Numbered from the stretch's first letter, positions 8,973-17,669 are shown. The stretch is 64,000 bases of DNA from Leptolyngbya sp. NIES-2104 (GCF_001485215.1 NZ_BBWW01000001.1:2418001-2482000), one strand, 5' to 3'. The notes: generated by a model not told the origin, from the sequence alone. Translations and numbers: made by a program.

Positions 8973-9578
8973 ATGAAAATGCCATCGGGCTTGGTGATTC
9001 AAGAGCGAAAGCTGACGAATTACCTCTTGATTTATCAGCCGAAAGATGACGAGTCCGAGTTTTTAGCTGGTGCGGGGTATACGCTGCAAACTTGGCGATC
9101 GTTGGAGCAGGATATACTCAGGGCAGTGGAGGGACATGAAGTATTTGAAACGATCGCGACTGAATGGGGCACAAGATTTAGAGTGAATTGTGAGTGGACT
9201 GGCTTGAATGGTCGCAGATTGAGAGTGGTGACGATTTGGCAGCAGGATACAGGTGCTGATGCGATTCGGTTTGTGACGCTGTATCCGGATAAGTCTGAGG
9301 AAGAGAATGCAGGGCAGGAGGATTGCAGAATGAAGGATGTGCTATTTCATTGGGTAGTTATGTTGCGGGATGTGCCGGAAAGCGGTGTAAAGGTGGGCGA
9401 TCGTGGTGTGATTGTCGATGAGTTGCCGTTTTCAGAGGAACATCAGGAAACGGGATATACGATCGAGGTGTTTCGGCAAGGGGAAACGGTTGCGGTGGTG
9501 TCGGTTCCGGTGTCTTGGGGGAACGTGTTGCCGGAGGTGTGGGGACAGAAGGATGTGAGTGCGATCGCGGCGAGTTAG
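8973..9578 (+). CDS. DUF6883-DUF4926 fusion protein
   Basis: A 201-aa protein with two parts. Residues 1-105 (KLTNYLL, GTRFRVNCEW, RVVTIWQ, VTLYPDK) look like DUF6883, a small domain found in toxin-like contexts. Residues 118-195 (MKDVLFHWVVMLRDVP, GVKVGDRGVIVDELP, YTIEVFRQGETVAVVSVP) look like DUF4926, usually a separate short protein encoded immediately next to DUF6883. Here both are in one frame with a 12-residue linker, and an internal ATG precedes the second domain. The biochemical role is unknown; a toxin/immunity-like pair is only an inference. It lies in an accessory patch next to a RelE-type module. Confidence 0.6.
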   Translation: MKMPSGLVIQERKLTNYLLIYQPKDDESEFLAGAGYTLQTWRSLEQDILRAVEGHEVFETIATEWGTRFRVNCEWTGLNGRRLRVVTIWQQDTGADAIRFVTLYPDKSEEENAGQEDCRMKDVLFHWVVMLRDVPESGVKVGDRGVIVDELPFSEEHQETGYTIEVFRQGETVAVVSVPVSWGNVLPEVWGQKDVSAIAAS

Positions 9579-9585
9579 GGGGCGA

Positions 9586-9867
9586 TCAGTCAAGCAATCG
9601 ACGAAGCTGCTTGTAAACTTCATCGTCATTGCGTTTACCAACCAGAATGACCTCGACTAAATCTTCTTCAGGGTCATAACGATAGACAATTCTATATTCA
9701 CCCGAATCTACTCGATAGTAGCCTTCGTAGCCTTTGAGTGCTTTGCTATCTGGAGGTAAGGGATCGAGGTTGAGCATCAGGACTTTCTTAGCAAGCTGTG
9801 CGGTAATTTTGGGCTGAAGTCCTTTGATGAACTCTAGAACGGATTCAAGACCATCAAGTTTTGCCAT
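9586..9867 (-). CDS. RelE/ParE-superfamily toxin
   Basis: A 93-aa protein of the RelE/ParE fold: predicted N-terminal helices (LESVLEFIKGL), then the strand-rich core with KALKGYEGYYRVDSGEYRIV and YRYDPEEDLVEVILVGKRND. That is the arrangement of mRNA-cleaving RelE toxins, with basic residues in the YRV..EYRIVY region. It follows the antitoxin gene by 5 nt on the same strand, the usual antitoxin-first order. Expression is probably autoregulated by the pair. Whether it cuts ribosomal A-site mRNA or poisons gyrase cannot be read from the sequence. Confidence 0.85.
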   Translation of the reverse strand: MAKLDGLESVLEFIKGLQPKITAQLAKKVLMLNLDPLPPDSKALKGYEGYYRVDSGEYRIVYRYDPEEDLVEVILVGKRNDDEVYKQLRRLLD

Positions 9868-9872
9868 GTTCG

Positions 9873-10151
9873 TTATCGATCGTGCTTGTCGAGTGTTGCA
9901 AGCTGTTCTAGTTCGGCAACAAAGGTGGCTGATCCGACCATTGAAGAGTTTTGTAATTCGACTTCGGCAAGTTTTCCGAGGGCTTGATCTTCGAGTTCGG
10001 TGAGACGATCGAGCAGTTGCTGATAGTTCTGAATTGAGAGGACAACGTAGCTCGGCTGAGATTGATCGAGCAAAATCACAGGTTCGCTGGTTGCGGTTTC
10101 TAAAACGTCTTGAGATCGCGCTTTCATTTCTTCGATCGAGAATTGCTGCAT
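9873..10151 (-). CDS. Phd/YefM-type antitoxin
   Basis: A 92-aa antitoxin upstream of the RelE-like toxin. The N-terminal half (FSIEEMKARSQDVLETA, EPVILLDQSQPSYVVLS, IQNYQQLLDRL) is the Phd/YefM DNA-binding dimer fold, followed by a charged, probably disordered tail that would wrap the toxin. It should neutralise the toxin and repress the operon. The start at 10151 gives MQQFSIEEM. Family call is good; toxin specificity is inferred from adjacency. Confidence 0.85.
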   Translation of the reverse strand: MQQFSIEEMKARSQDVLETATSEPVILLDQSQPSYVVLSIQNYQQLLDRLTELEDQALGKLAEVELQNSSMVGSATFVAELEQLATLDKHDR

Positions 10152-10162
10152 GGCTGCTAATG

Positions 10163-10230
10163 GATGAGGGCGGATGGAATTATTTTAGTTGGTGGAGTGC
10201 GATCGCATCAGGTTAGCGATCGCGCTGATT
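10163..10230. repeat. HIP1-containing dispersed repeat, copy 2
   Basis: Matches the block at 6267-6333: GATGAG, then GGAATTATTTTA, GTGGAGTGCGATCGC and a second GCGATCGC. It lies upstream of the antitoxin gene and downstream of the cyclase gene. Confidence 0.5.
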
Positions 10231-10253
10231 TCAGATCATCACGGGTGCAGTGT

Positions 10254-12341
10254 TTAACTCACCTGGTGATTTCCAGCTTCCGGCTCTCGATTGTCTAAAC
10301 GCGATCGATTTACGCCGATCGCGTAAATCGATCGCATCAGCTTAAATTTCGGCATCATCTGAGGTTTCCCCATGCCGTATGTCATGGCATAGCTCTGAGA
10401 TAGCCCCCACAACCAAATCGCCGGAAATCTCGACTCTAACCAAGGCTGACTCTGAAAGAGCACCTTTGGAAACCAACCACTGAGAATCCAGCTAATCAAC
10501 GCATTCAATCCAAAATTGAGATAGTTGCCAGTCCAGCGCAACAAATCTCTCGGACCTGCCATTTGCCAAATCCACAGCAATAAAGATGGATTCTTTAGCG
10601 CAGCCACGATCGCCATTGCATTAAACCTTGTCCAAGTCACTCGATCTTTGATAAACGCATCTGCAACTTCTGGCGGTTGGTCTGCTAACACATCAAAGAA
10701 GGTGTTCAGCATCGAATTCACTTGCTGTGGCGGTAATGATTTTCCAGTCGGAACCATCATTCCTTTTGAAAACATCCAAGTGACCGAAACATTGCTTTGA
10801 TACGCTCGGATGGCATTGAGCGATCGCTTACTCAATAAGTCATGTTTCAGAGCAACATCTAGTAAGTGTGTTAATCGAGATAGATTCCGCACCAATGAAC
10901 CGAAGCCCGTAAAGACTAACGGAGATTGCAGTGAGGCAGCATCCCCGATCGCGATTAATCGATCGAATGCAATGGTGCGATCGCGGCTATTGGTGCTGAA
11001 ATGTCCTGGAATGTACCCGAATGTTGCCTTTTTCCAGACGAGTTTCTCCATGTCACAGCGCCGATATTCGGGCAAAATCGTAAAGAAATCCTCGTACATT
11101 TCGAGCAGCGATCCAGGATTCTCAGGATGCACTTGGTGATAGTGAAACAGATAAAAGGTTAGCTCTTTCTCTTCGGCGGGGAACAGCTCCCAGATCAATT
11201 GTCTGCCGCGTGAAATGTCGCCGTGACTGTTCAACACGTCGCCGTAGTGCGAATCCCACACGCCTTGATCAAAGCCTTCGGAAATCACAGCCCCAACCGT
11301 GGGACACACACTATCAAAAGCGCGTCCTCCGTTCAATTGCCACGCGATCGGGGAAGCTGTTCCCATTGCATCGACTAACAATCGTCCGGTGATGCGTCTT
11401 TCTTGCTGAGTGGGTAAATGAGTTGCATTGATCGTGACTTGATTCGGGCTGATATCAGCACGTTGAAATTCCGTTTCGTCCCAGACTTCGCCGCCTGCTT
11501 CTCTGAGTTTTTCACCACAGAGTTTGAGGAATCGCTCAGCATCGATCGCGATATTTAAAACCGTTGGCGTGTGGAGAATTTTCGCTTTGGCTTGCGGGGG
11601 ATTGTTGGCATCAAAGAATTTATGGAAGCCGTCTACATATTCGTTGGCGATGACGCGATCAAACTCTGCGATCGTGAACAATCCCAAATCAATCAAGCTC
11701 TGAAATTCACTCCGCGAAATATTCCACTCGCGATTCATCCGTCCAAACGGCATTCGCTCAATCAGCAACACCCGATAGCCCAATTTCGCCATCACTGCCG
11801 CATGAACAATTCCCAACGCGCCACCAACGTAGATTAGATCAAATGCTGGTTTTGTTGGAGTCGTATCGCCGTTATCGGTGACAAACACGACTTGACGCGG
11901 CGTTTGAGGAGTTTGAACGCCTTCGCGCCATCGTTGCTCCCACCAGTACACACGATTGAGGTCGTATTCCCCGTTGGGAATCTTTTTGAAAAATTCGACT
12001 GTTTTCGGATAGTACGCCGCTAGAGCATCAAAAATTGATTGCTGAGATAAATCGATTTGTGGCGGTTCTGGGTAAAGATTGGGAAACTGCGATCGAATCG
12101 CCTCCACAAACTGATTTAAAATCTGCTTTTCACCTGGAACTGCACCAGTGCGAAACACTTTGAGATAGGTCGATCGCTGAACTGACCACACAAAAATCGA
12201 CAATTCACCACCCAAAGTCAAACGAATTCCCGCAGGAGTGAGCGATTTTTCGCCAGATTTCGAACTGTAGCCCGTATGCAGCCATTGAATCACCGCATTG
12301 GTATCCGGGGTTGGGACTTCGAGGTAAAGGATTTCTTTCAT
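10254..12341 (-). CDS. cruA: CruA/CruP-family lycopene cyclase-like flavoprotein
   Basis: FAD-dependent protein resembling the CruA/CruP lycopene cyclases, which form the beta-ionone rings of carotenoids at the thylakoid membrane. I start at ATG 12341 (MKEILYLEV, 695 aa); an upstream start at 12434 would add 31 unconserved residues. After a 180-residue N-terminal domain comes the dinucleotide-binding motif VGGALGIVHAAVMAKLGY and LLIER, then the CruA/CruP-like REWNISRSEF. Further on, VDAMGTASPIA and LIAIGDAASLQSPL complete the FAD site. The length with the extra N-terminal domain favours CruA over the shorter CruP, but the two are hard to separate by eye. It stands alone, divergent from the gene at 12480. 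Confidence 0.65.
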   Translation of the reverse strand: MKEILYLEVPTPDTNAVIQWLHTGYSSKSGEKSLTPAGIRLTLGGELSIFVWSVQRSTYLKVFRTGAVPGEKQILNQFVEAIRSQFPNLYPEPPQIDLSQQSIFDALAAYYPKTVEFFKKIPNGEYDLNRVYWWEQRWREGVQTPQTPRQVVFVTDNGDTTPTKPAFDLIYVGGALGIVHAAVMAKLGYRVLLIERMPFGRMNREWNISRSEFQSLIDLGLFTIAEFDRVIANEYVDGFHKFFDANNPPQAKAKILHTPTVLNIAIDAERFLKLCGEKLREAGGEVWDETEFQRADISPNQVTINATHLPTQQERRITGRLLVDAMGTASPIAWQLNGGRAFDSVCPTVGAVISEGFDQGVWDSHYGDVLNSHGDISRGRQLIWELFPAEEKELTFYLFHYHQVHPENPGSLLEMYEDFFTILPEYRRCDMEKLVWKKATFGYIPGHFSTNSRDRTIAFDRLIAIGDAASLQSPLVFTGFGSLVRNLSRLTHLLDVALKHDLLSKRSLNAIRAYQSNVSVTWMFSKGMMVPTGKSLPPQQVNSMLNTFFDVLADQPPEVADAFIKDRVTWTRFNAMAIVAALKNPSLLLWIWQMAGPRDLLRWTGNYLNFGLNALISWILSGWFPKVLFQSQPWLESRFPAIWLWGLSQSYAMTYGMGKPQMMPKFKLMRSIYAIGVNRSRLDNREPEAGNHQVS

Positions 12342-12479
12342 AATCGTCGATCTAAACTCCGAATCGGGAACTAAAGCGGGTTGACAACTCCAGGAAAAAC
12401 AAGCTACTCCTGATACCAACTTAAAAAACTTCACATCTTTCTTATTATTCCTGATTAAAGCCGCGACTGGGATTGCCCT

Positions 12480-12701
12480 ATGAATTATCCGATTTCACCT
12501 CCCCATTCTGAACCTGTTACTGAAGAATTATTACTCAGCGCGATCGCACAAGTAATCGACACGGCTCGATCGCAAGGTCGATCGCTCGAAGAAGTCAAAG
12601 CCGAAGTGCTCGCAGAAGATAGACTCCTCGATCCTCAACAACGTCATTGGTTAAGCGAGATCGTCACGCAAGCTTGGGAAAGTCTACCAGATTGCTTGTA
12701 G
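12480..12701 (+). CDS. Small conserved hypothetical protein, 73 aa
   Basis: I do not recognise a named family. The 73-aa product is acidic and mostly helical (EELLLSAIAQVIDTARSQ, LEEVKAEVLAEDRLLD, HWLSEIVTQAWESL), with no signal peptide or membrane segment. It lies 28 nt upstream of the ROK kinase gene on the same strand, so the two may share a transcript. Codon use and HIP1 sites inside the gene match the genome background, which suggests a resident gene rather than a chance frame. Confidence 0.65.
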   Translation: MNYPISPPHSEPVTEELLLSAIAQVIDTARSQGRSLEEVKAEVLAEDRLLDPQQRHWLSEIVTQAWESLPDCL

Positions 12702-12729
12702 GATCATTTCTGTTTCTCAAGCAACCGCA

Positions 12730-13653
12730 ATGAATGGGTCAATTCAAGTCCTGGGAATCGATTTAGGTGGAACTGCAATTAAGTTAGGACGGTTTACCAC
12801 TGATGGGCATTGCCTCAAAACGATAACGGTTCCAACTCCTCAGCCTGCGTTTCCTGAACCTGTATTGATGGCGATCGTTGATGCGATCGCAAAACTTGAT
12901 CCCGATCGAGAAGCTTCTGCGATCGGGATCGGGATGCCGGGTCCCACGGATGCTACTGGACGTATTGCCCGAATTGCGATCAATTTGCCGAATTGGATCG
13001 AAGTGCCGATCGCAGATTGGATCGAGGCGAAAACAGGACGACCCACGATCGCTTCAAATGATGCCAACTGTGCTGGATTGGGAGAAGCGTGGTTAGGTGC
13101 GGGTCGATCGTTTCGCAATTTCATTCTGCTGACTTTGGGAACGGGTGTCGGTGGCGCGATTATTCTCAACGGTGAACTTTTTATCGGGCACAACGGCGCA
13201 GCGGGAGAATTGGGACTGATTAGCCTAGATAGAAATGGTGAGCCTTGTAATAGCGGCAATCGGGGATCGTTAGAGCAACACACCTCGATTCAAGCGATCC
13301 GACGACGAACAGGAAAGGAACCGGATGAATTGGGGCGATTAGCTCGATCGAGTGATCCTGAAGCCTTAGAATTTTGGCGATCGTATGGGCGCGATTTGGG
13401 GTTGGGATTAACCAGTCTGATTTATGTGCTGACTCCAGAAGCGATCGTGATTGGTGGCGGAGTGAGTGCGAGTGCGGAGTTTTTTCTACCCAGTGCGATC
13501 GCCGAAATCGAACAGCGAGTGATGCCGACTTCGCGTGAAGGCTTACAGATTTTGACCGCAGAATTGGGAAATCGAGCAGGAATAGTTGGGGCTGCGAAAT
13601 TAGCGATCAAATGTCATCCTTCTATAGGCGTAGATGAGAATCTGGATGTATAA
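12730..13653 (+). CDS. ROK-family sugar kinase (glucokinase-like)
   Basis: A 307-aa ROK-fold kinase that probably phosphorylates glucose or a related sugar using ATP or polyphosphate. Phosphate-1 motif GIDLGGTAIKLG is near residue 9; IGIGMPGPTD and the sugar-site ASNDANCAGLGE follow, with the catalytic aspartate in NDAN. LLTLGTGVGGAI is the ROK glycine-rich motif. HNGAAGELG supplies a sugar-binding His/Glu. The ROK zinc motif is degenerate: CNSGNRGSLE keeps only the first cysteine, so zinc binding is doubtful. The start is the ATG at 12730 just before MNGSIQVLG. Sugar specificity is not determined. Confidence 0.85.
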   Translation: MNGSIQVLGIDLGGTAIKLGRFTTDGHCLKTITVPTPQPAFPEPVLMAIVDAIAKLDPDREASAIGIGMPGPTDATGRIARIAINLPNWIEVPIADWIEAKTGRPTIASNDANCAGLGEAWLGAGRSFRNFILLTLGTGVGGAIILNGELFIGHNGAAGELGLISLDRNGEPCNSGNRGSLEQHTSIQAIRRRTGKEPDELGRLARSSDPEALEFWRSYGRDLGLGLTSLIYVLTPEAIVIGGGVSASAEFFLPSAIAEIEQRVMPTSREGLQILTAELGNRAGIVGAAKLAIKCHPSIGVDENLDV

Positions 13654-13743
13654 TCATCACACCCTACCCGGTTGAGGCTAGAACGCTCAAGAACGGGACG
13701 ATTTGGACGTTCTAGCGATGTCGTCCTTCATGTTCTACATCCT

Positions 13744-15036
13744 ATGAATCAGACCCCCATTTGGCGTGTTGTGTTGGCTGGTTTGTTTTGGTGGCTGACG
13801 CTGCAAGCTCCAAGTTTGAGTGAGCCACAAAGAGCTTCTCATGATCCGATGTCCGCAAAAATTGAGATTGCCCGAATTCGATCGGGTGTGTTGCCTGGAG
13901 TGATTATTGGTGGACATCACGAAGGCTGGTTGAATGTTGTGCAGCAGCGGTATACGGCGTCGAGTGAGCGGGACGATCGCTTTGAAGAATCCGCCCGGTA
14001 TTTGATCGAAGATGAACTGGTGCAAGCAGGATTGAATGTAGCGCGATCGCAGCCGAGTTCTGTGTTTGAAGAAGCGGTAAACGATACAGAACCCGGACGC
14101 TTTTTGGTCGGTGGCACGATGACCCAGGCGCGATTGAATTCGTATCAGTCGTGGTTCAAAAGCGATCGTACTCAAGATGAACGAACGATTCGCTGGGAAT
14201 TGTTCGATCGACATCGTGCGAGAGTTGTTTATCGTCAGGAAATTACCGGAAGTGCTGAGGCAGAAGGGATTGATAATCCGGCTGCAACTTACGAGGCGAT
14301 TCGGGCAAGCATTAAACAGCTTTTATCGGAGCCGACCTTTTTAGCTGCTTTGGATTCACCCGGATCTGAAACGGTGACTCCTGCTCGATATGAGGTTGCA
14401 GCTTTGGCAGTCTCGGATCAACCGTTGTCGATCGCGCAATTAACCGGGCGAAGTGTTTCTTCGATCGTGCGAATTCGGACGGCGAGTGGTCGCGGCAGTG
14501 GATTTCTGATTGATTCTTCTGGGTTAGTGATTACCAATCATCATGTCGTGGGTTCTGCCTTTACGGTGAATGTGGATTTGTATGATGGCAGTACTCGAAT
14601 TGGGCGAGTGTTGCGGCGTGATCCGGAACTCGATGCGGCTCTGGTGCGATTGGAAGGAGATGCGATCGACGTTTCAGGGTTGCCGCTATGTGAGACGAAT
14701 GCGGTTCGAGTGGGGGAATCGGTGATTGCGATCGGCAATCCGCTATCGCTCTCGAATAGCGTGACTCAAGGAATTGTCAGCGGATTTCGATTAGATGGCG
14801 ATCGACGTTTGATTCAAACCGATACCGCGATTAATCCGGGCAATAGTGGTGGTCCATTGATGAATCGTCAAGGTGCAGTAATTGGAATTGTGACCGAGAA
14901 GATTGCCAGTAAAGGGATTGAAGGGCTGGGATTTGCGTTACCGATCGATCAGGTTTTACATCGATTGAATGTTGAGATTGTGAAACGCGATCGAGCCACC
15001 ATTGATGATTGTGGGAACGCGATCGCGGCTTCCTAG
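13744..15036 (+). CDS. Trypsin-like serine protease (S1C) with unusual N-terminal domain
   Basis: A 430-aa exported protease. ATG 13744 (MNQTPIWRVV) gives a signal peptide ending around residue 27. Residues 35-205 form a separate domain with FLVGGTMTQARL and ATYEAIRASIKQLL that recalls CsgG-like periplasmic lipoprotein folds (weak resemblance). The S1C protease domain fills 235-415: catalytic His267 (TNHHVV), Asp297 (ELDAALV) and Ser368 (NPGNSGGPL). No PDZ domain follows, unlike standard HtrA/Deg proteins. It probably acts in the periplasm or thylakoid lumen. A TATAAT at 13649-13654 is a plausible -10 box. Substrate unknown. Confidence 0.85.
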   Translation: MNQTPIWRVVLAGLFWWLTLQAPSLSEPQRASHDPMSAKIEIARIRSGVLPGVIIGGHHEGWLNVVQQRYTASSERDDRFEESARYLIEDELVQAGLNVARSQPSSVFEEAVNDTEPGRFLVGGTMTQARLNSYQSWFKSDRTQDERTIRWELFDRHRARVVYRQEITGSAEAEGIDNPAATYEAIRASIKQLLSEPTFLAALDSPGSETVTPARYEVAALAVSDQPLSIAQLTGRSVSSIVRIRTASGRGSGFLIDSSGLVITNHHVVGSAFTVNVDLYDGSTRIGRVLRRDPELDAALVRLEGDAIDVSGLPLCETNAVRVGESVIAIGNPLSLSNSVTQGIVSGFRLDGDRRLIQTDTAINPGNSGGPLMNRQGAVIGIVTEKIASKGIEGLGFALPIDQVLHRLNVEIVKRDRATIDDCGNAIAAS

Positions 15037-15069
15037 TACCAGATTGATTTGTTCAGGCGATAAATCCTT

Positions 15070-15159
15070 TGCCCCCTAAATCCCCCATTCTGGGGGACTT
15101 TGAGAATCAAATCTCTTTAGACTGCTTGAAGTCCCCCAGAATGGGGGATTTAGGGGGCA
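15070..15159. repeat. 90-bp MITE-like element with 31-bp perfect inverted repeats
   Basis: Arms at 15070-15100 and 15129-15159 are exact inverted copies starting TGCCCCCTAAATCCCCCATT. Each arm also folds on itself (CCCCCATTCTGGGGG). The 28-bp centre is unrelated. A longer, diverged member is at 50224-50408. It may also act as a terminator between the convergent protease and photolyase genes. Confidence 0.85.
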
Positions 15160-15180
15160 TTAGGCGACTGAAACGCAGCA

Positions 15181-16614
15181 TCAATCCCCACCACCATCTC
15201 CGGTTGCCGCCTTCTGTGCGGCAAACCGTTCCTTAAATTTCCGCTGTTGCACATTGTGATCAATGATCGGTTTTGGATAGCCCGCTCGATCGCGTTCTTC
15301 CTTTGAAATCGTGCCAGAAATCAAATCCGCCGTTTCCACATGACGCAATTCTGGCAAGAACTCCCGAATATAGTCCGCATCTTGATCAAACTTCTTCGTC
15401 TGACTTGCTGGATTAAAGATCCTCAACGGTTTCGGGTCCATGCCGCTCGATGTACTCCACTGCCATCCGCCATTGTTCGACGACAAATCGCCATCGTACA
15501 ATCGCTGCATAAAATACTTCTCACCCAAGCGATAATCCACGAATAAATCCTTAGTCAAAAAGCTCGCCACAATCATCCGACAGCGATTGTGCATCCAAGC
15601 GGTTTCATTCATTTGACGGATCGCAGCATCAACGATCGGGAATCCGGTTCGACCTTCACACCAAGCCTGAAAATACTGCTCGTTATTGTCCCAAGGAAAG
15701 CTCTTCAACACTTCCCGATAAGCACCGTCCGCGAGTTCAGGAAAGTGATACATCGCGTGTTGATAAAACTCACGCCAAGCAATTTCTTGACGATAAACCC
15801 GGATATCGTCCGTGTCGCCGCGATGGGCTGCTTCATCGATCGCGCTCCAAACCGTCCGCACTCCAATCACACCAAACTTCAAAGCCGCACTGAGCAACGA
15901 AGTGCCAGGATGAGCCGGAAAATTCCGCTCTTCTTGATACGAATAGATCGCATTCGAGCAGAATTCTTCTAATCGTTCCTGCGCTGCTTTTTCACCCGGA
16001 TCAAGCATCAAGGGATTATCCCAGACATAGCCCAAATCCTTTGCAGATGGCAGCGGAATCAGTCCTTCTGCTTGTTCTCGTTCCGAATCGGTCAATCCTT
16101 CGACTCCTGCAAGATCCGGAGCCGGAGGCGTTTTCTTCTGAATGCTCCAATTCTTCCAAAATGGCGAATAAACAGTGTAAGGCGATCCCGATCCCGATTT
16201 GATTGATTCGGGTGAGTGCATCAATTGGGACCAGAACGTTTGCGTTTTGATTCCCATTGAATTCAACGAAGCCATCACAGTCTGATCGCGATCGCGTCCA
16301 TACGGTTCGACATCTTCATTCAAAAACACCGCTGAAGCGTTGAGCGATCGTGCTAATTTCGGAATTCCCTCTTTCGGATCAGCTTGAATAATCAGTAACT
16401 CGCTTCCCGCTTCTCGATATCGAGACTGCAACGACTCCAAACTTCCGATCAGATACTTCACTCGTGCCGGAGCCACATCATCTCGATCGAGAATTAACGG
16501 ATCAAGACAAAACACCCCGACAACTTTCTGCGATCGTTCTCGTGCCGTTGCCAAACCTAGATTGTCCGAGATCCGCAGATCTCGACGATGCCAAAACAAA
16601 ATCAAATCAGACAT
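15181..16614 (-). CDS. phr: Deoxyribodipyrimidine photolyase
   Basis: Light-driven repair of cyclobutane pyrimidine dimers. 477 aa, starting MSDLILFWHRRDLR, the typical photolyase N-terminus of the alpha/beta antenna domain. The FAD-binding helical domain has the family signature around WQWSTSSGMDPKPLRIFNP, preceded by MHNRCRMIVASFLTKDL and DGDLSSNNGG. The WQWSTSSG wording fits the class I CPD photolyase group with a deazaflavin or folate antenna, as in the Synechococcus enzyme. The Nudix gene stops 3 nt before... that is, its start lies downstream on the same strand; the Nudix stop at 16618 is 4 nt upstream of this start, so they are probably co-transcribed. Confident call; the antenna pigment is inferred. 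Confidence 0.94.
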   Translation of the reverse strand: MSDLILFWHRRDLRISDNLGLATARERSQKVVGVFCLDPLILDRDDVAPARVKYLIGSLESLQSRYREAGSELLIIQADPKEGIPKLARSLNASAVFLNEDVEPYGRDRDQTVMASLNSMGIKTQTFWSQLMHSPESIKSGSGSPYTVYSPFWKNWSIQKKTPPAPDLAGVEGLTDSEREQAEGLIPLPSAKDLGYVWDNPLMLDPGEKAAQERLEEFCSNAIYSYQEERNFPAHPGTSLLSAALKFGVIGVRTVWSAIDEAAHRGDTDDIRVYRQEIAWREFYQHAMYHFPELADGAYREVLKSFPWDNNEQYFQAWCEGRTGFPIVDAAIRQMNETAWMHNRCRMIVASFLTKDLFVDYRLGEKYFMQRLYDGDLSSNNGGWQWSTSSGMDPKPLRIFNPASQTKKFDQDADYIREFLPELRHVETADLISGTISKEERDRAGYPKPIIDHNVQQRKFKERFAAQKAATGDGGGD

Positions 16615-16617
16615 AAC

Positions 16618-17169
16618 TTAATCAAACAACAGTGGACGTGCCAATAAGAAGCTCGAAATCGACTTAGAATCCGCAATATCTCCAGCGTAGATCGCAGATT
16701 CAACTTCTTGGGGAGTCATTAACACTGTCTCAATATCTTCGTCCTCATCTTGATCGGGCGGATTCTCAACGGGTGTCGCTTCGGTGGCTAAAAACGCATA
16801 AATTACTTCATCCGAATAGCCCGGAGCTAAAAAGAATTCCCCCAGCTTTTTCCAATTCTCTGAAGTGTAGCTTGTTTCTTCCTGAACTTCTCGCTGTACT
16901 GTCTCTAACGGATCTTCTCCTAGCTCCACAGTTCCCGCTGGAAACTCATACAACCGTCGCTGCACTGCAAATCGATACTGTTTCACCAACACCAGCTTTC
17001 CATCGGTTGTCACTGGAATCACCAACGCGCCGCCCGGATGCCGAATACATTCCCAATCACCTTCTGCTTTGTTCGGCAATCGTAGGTTATTGACTTCAAA
17101 GTTAAATTTCCGTCCTTTGTACAAAAGACGCTGTTTCAGGAGTTGAGGAGGTTCTGATCCCAGACGCAT
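16618..17169 (-). CDS. Nudix hydrolase (ADP-ribose pyrophosphatase-like)
   Basis: A 183-aa Nudix enzyme that most likely hydrolyses ADP-ribose or a related nucleoside diphosphate sugar. The Nudix box is complete in spacing, G-x5-E-x7-RE-x2-EE, seen as GTVELGE then REVQEETSY; the usual glycine after EEx is Ser. Flanking GGALVIPVTTDGKLVLVKQYR and YEFPAG match the ADP-ribose pyrophosphatase subgroup. I prefer ATG 17169 (MRLGSEPP), 30 nt after the folK stop; a longer frame to 17277 would overlap folK. It belongs to a tight minus-strand cluster Uma2-folK-Nudix-phr. Confidence 0.88.
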   Translation of the reverse strand: MRLGSEPPQLLKQRLLYKGRKFNFEVNNLRLPNKAEGDWECIRHPGGALVIPVTTDGKLVLVKQYRFAVQRRLYEFPAGTVELGEDPLETVQREVQEETSYTSENWKKLGEFFLAPGYSDEVIYAFLATEATPVENPPDQDEDEDIETVLMTPQEVESAIYAGDIADSKSISSFLLARPLLFD

Positions 17170-17198
17170 GAATTTAATAGGGTGAAGGGTTATCAAGC

Positions 17199-17669
17199 TC
17201 AAAGCTTTTTCACATCTGAAGCATCGATCGATTGAAGCAGTTGCGCGATCGATCGATTCAATCGAGGATGTTTCCAATCAGGGGCAATCTCCGCTAAAGG
17301 CACCAGCACAAAAGCGCGATCGCTCATTCGAGGATGGGGAACTTCGAGCGTCTCAGTTTGGAATACTACATCATTAATCAGGAGAATATCTAAGTCAAGA
17401 GTACGAGCATCCCATTTCTGGTGTCGAATTCGCCCAAATTCCGTCTCAATCTGCTGAAGTTTTGCTAAAAGTTCGAGCGGTTCTAACTCTGTTTCGAGAA
17501 TCGCGCATCCATTGATGTAATCGGGCTGAGGTGGACTGTTTGGAAGTGTTACGGCTTTCGTTTGATACCAGGACGAGCGAGCGACAACCGTTGCTAATCG
17601 ATTCAGTGCAGATTCTAGAATCGATCGAGAATCTCCTAAGTTACTACCAAGCGCGATCGCATATTTCAT
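17199..17669 (-). CDS. folK: 2-amino-4-hydroxy-6-hydroxymethyldihydropteridine pyrophosphokinase
   Basis: HPPK transfers pyrophosphate from ATP to hydroxymethyl-dihydropterin in folate synthesis. 156 aa starting MKYAIALGSNLGDSR, the standard HPPK N-terminus. The signature motif is present as KWDARTLDLDILLI, with the two metal-binding aspartates, and PHPRMSDRAFVLVPLAEIAPDW follows, including the conserved His and Arg of the catalytic loop. Its ATG overlaps the TAA of the upstream Uma2 gene (TAATG), suggesting translational coupling. Cytosolic, monofunctional. Confidence 0.95.
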   Translation of the reverse strand: MKYAIALGSNLGDSRSILESALNRLATVVARSSWYQTKAVTLPNSPPQPDYINGCAILETELEPLELLAKLQQIETEFGRIRHQKWDARTLDLDILLINDVVFQTETLEVPHPRMSDRAFVLVPLAEIAPDWKHPRLNRSIAQLLQSIDASDVKKL

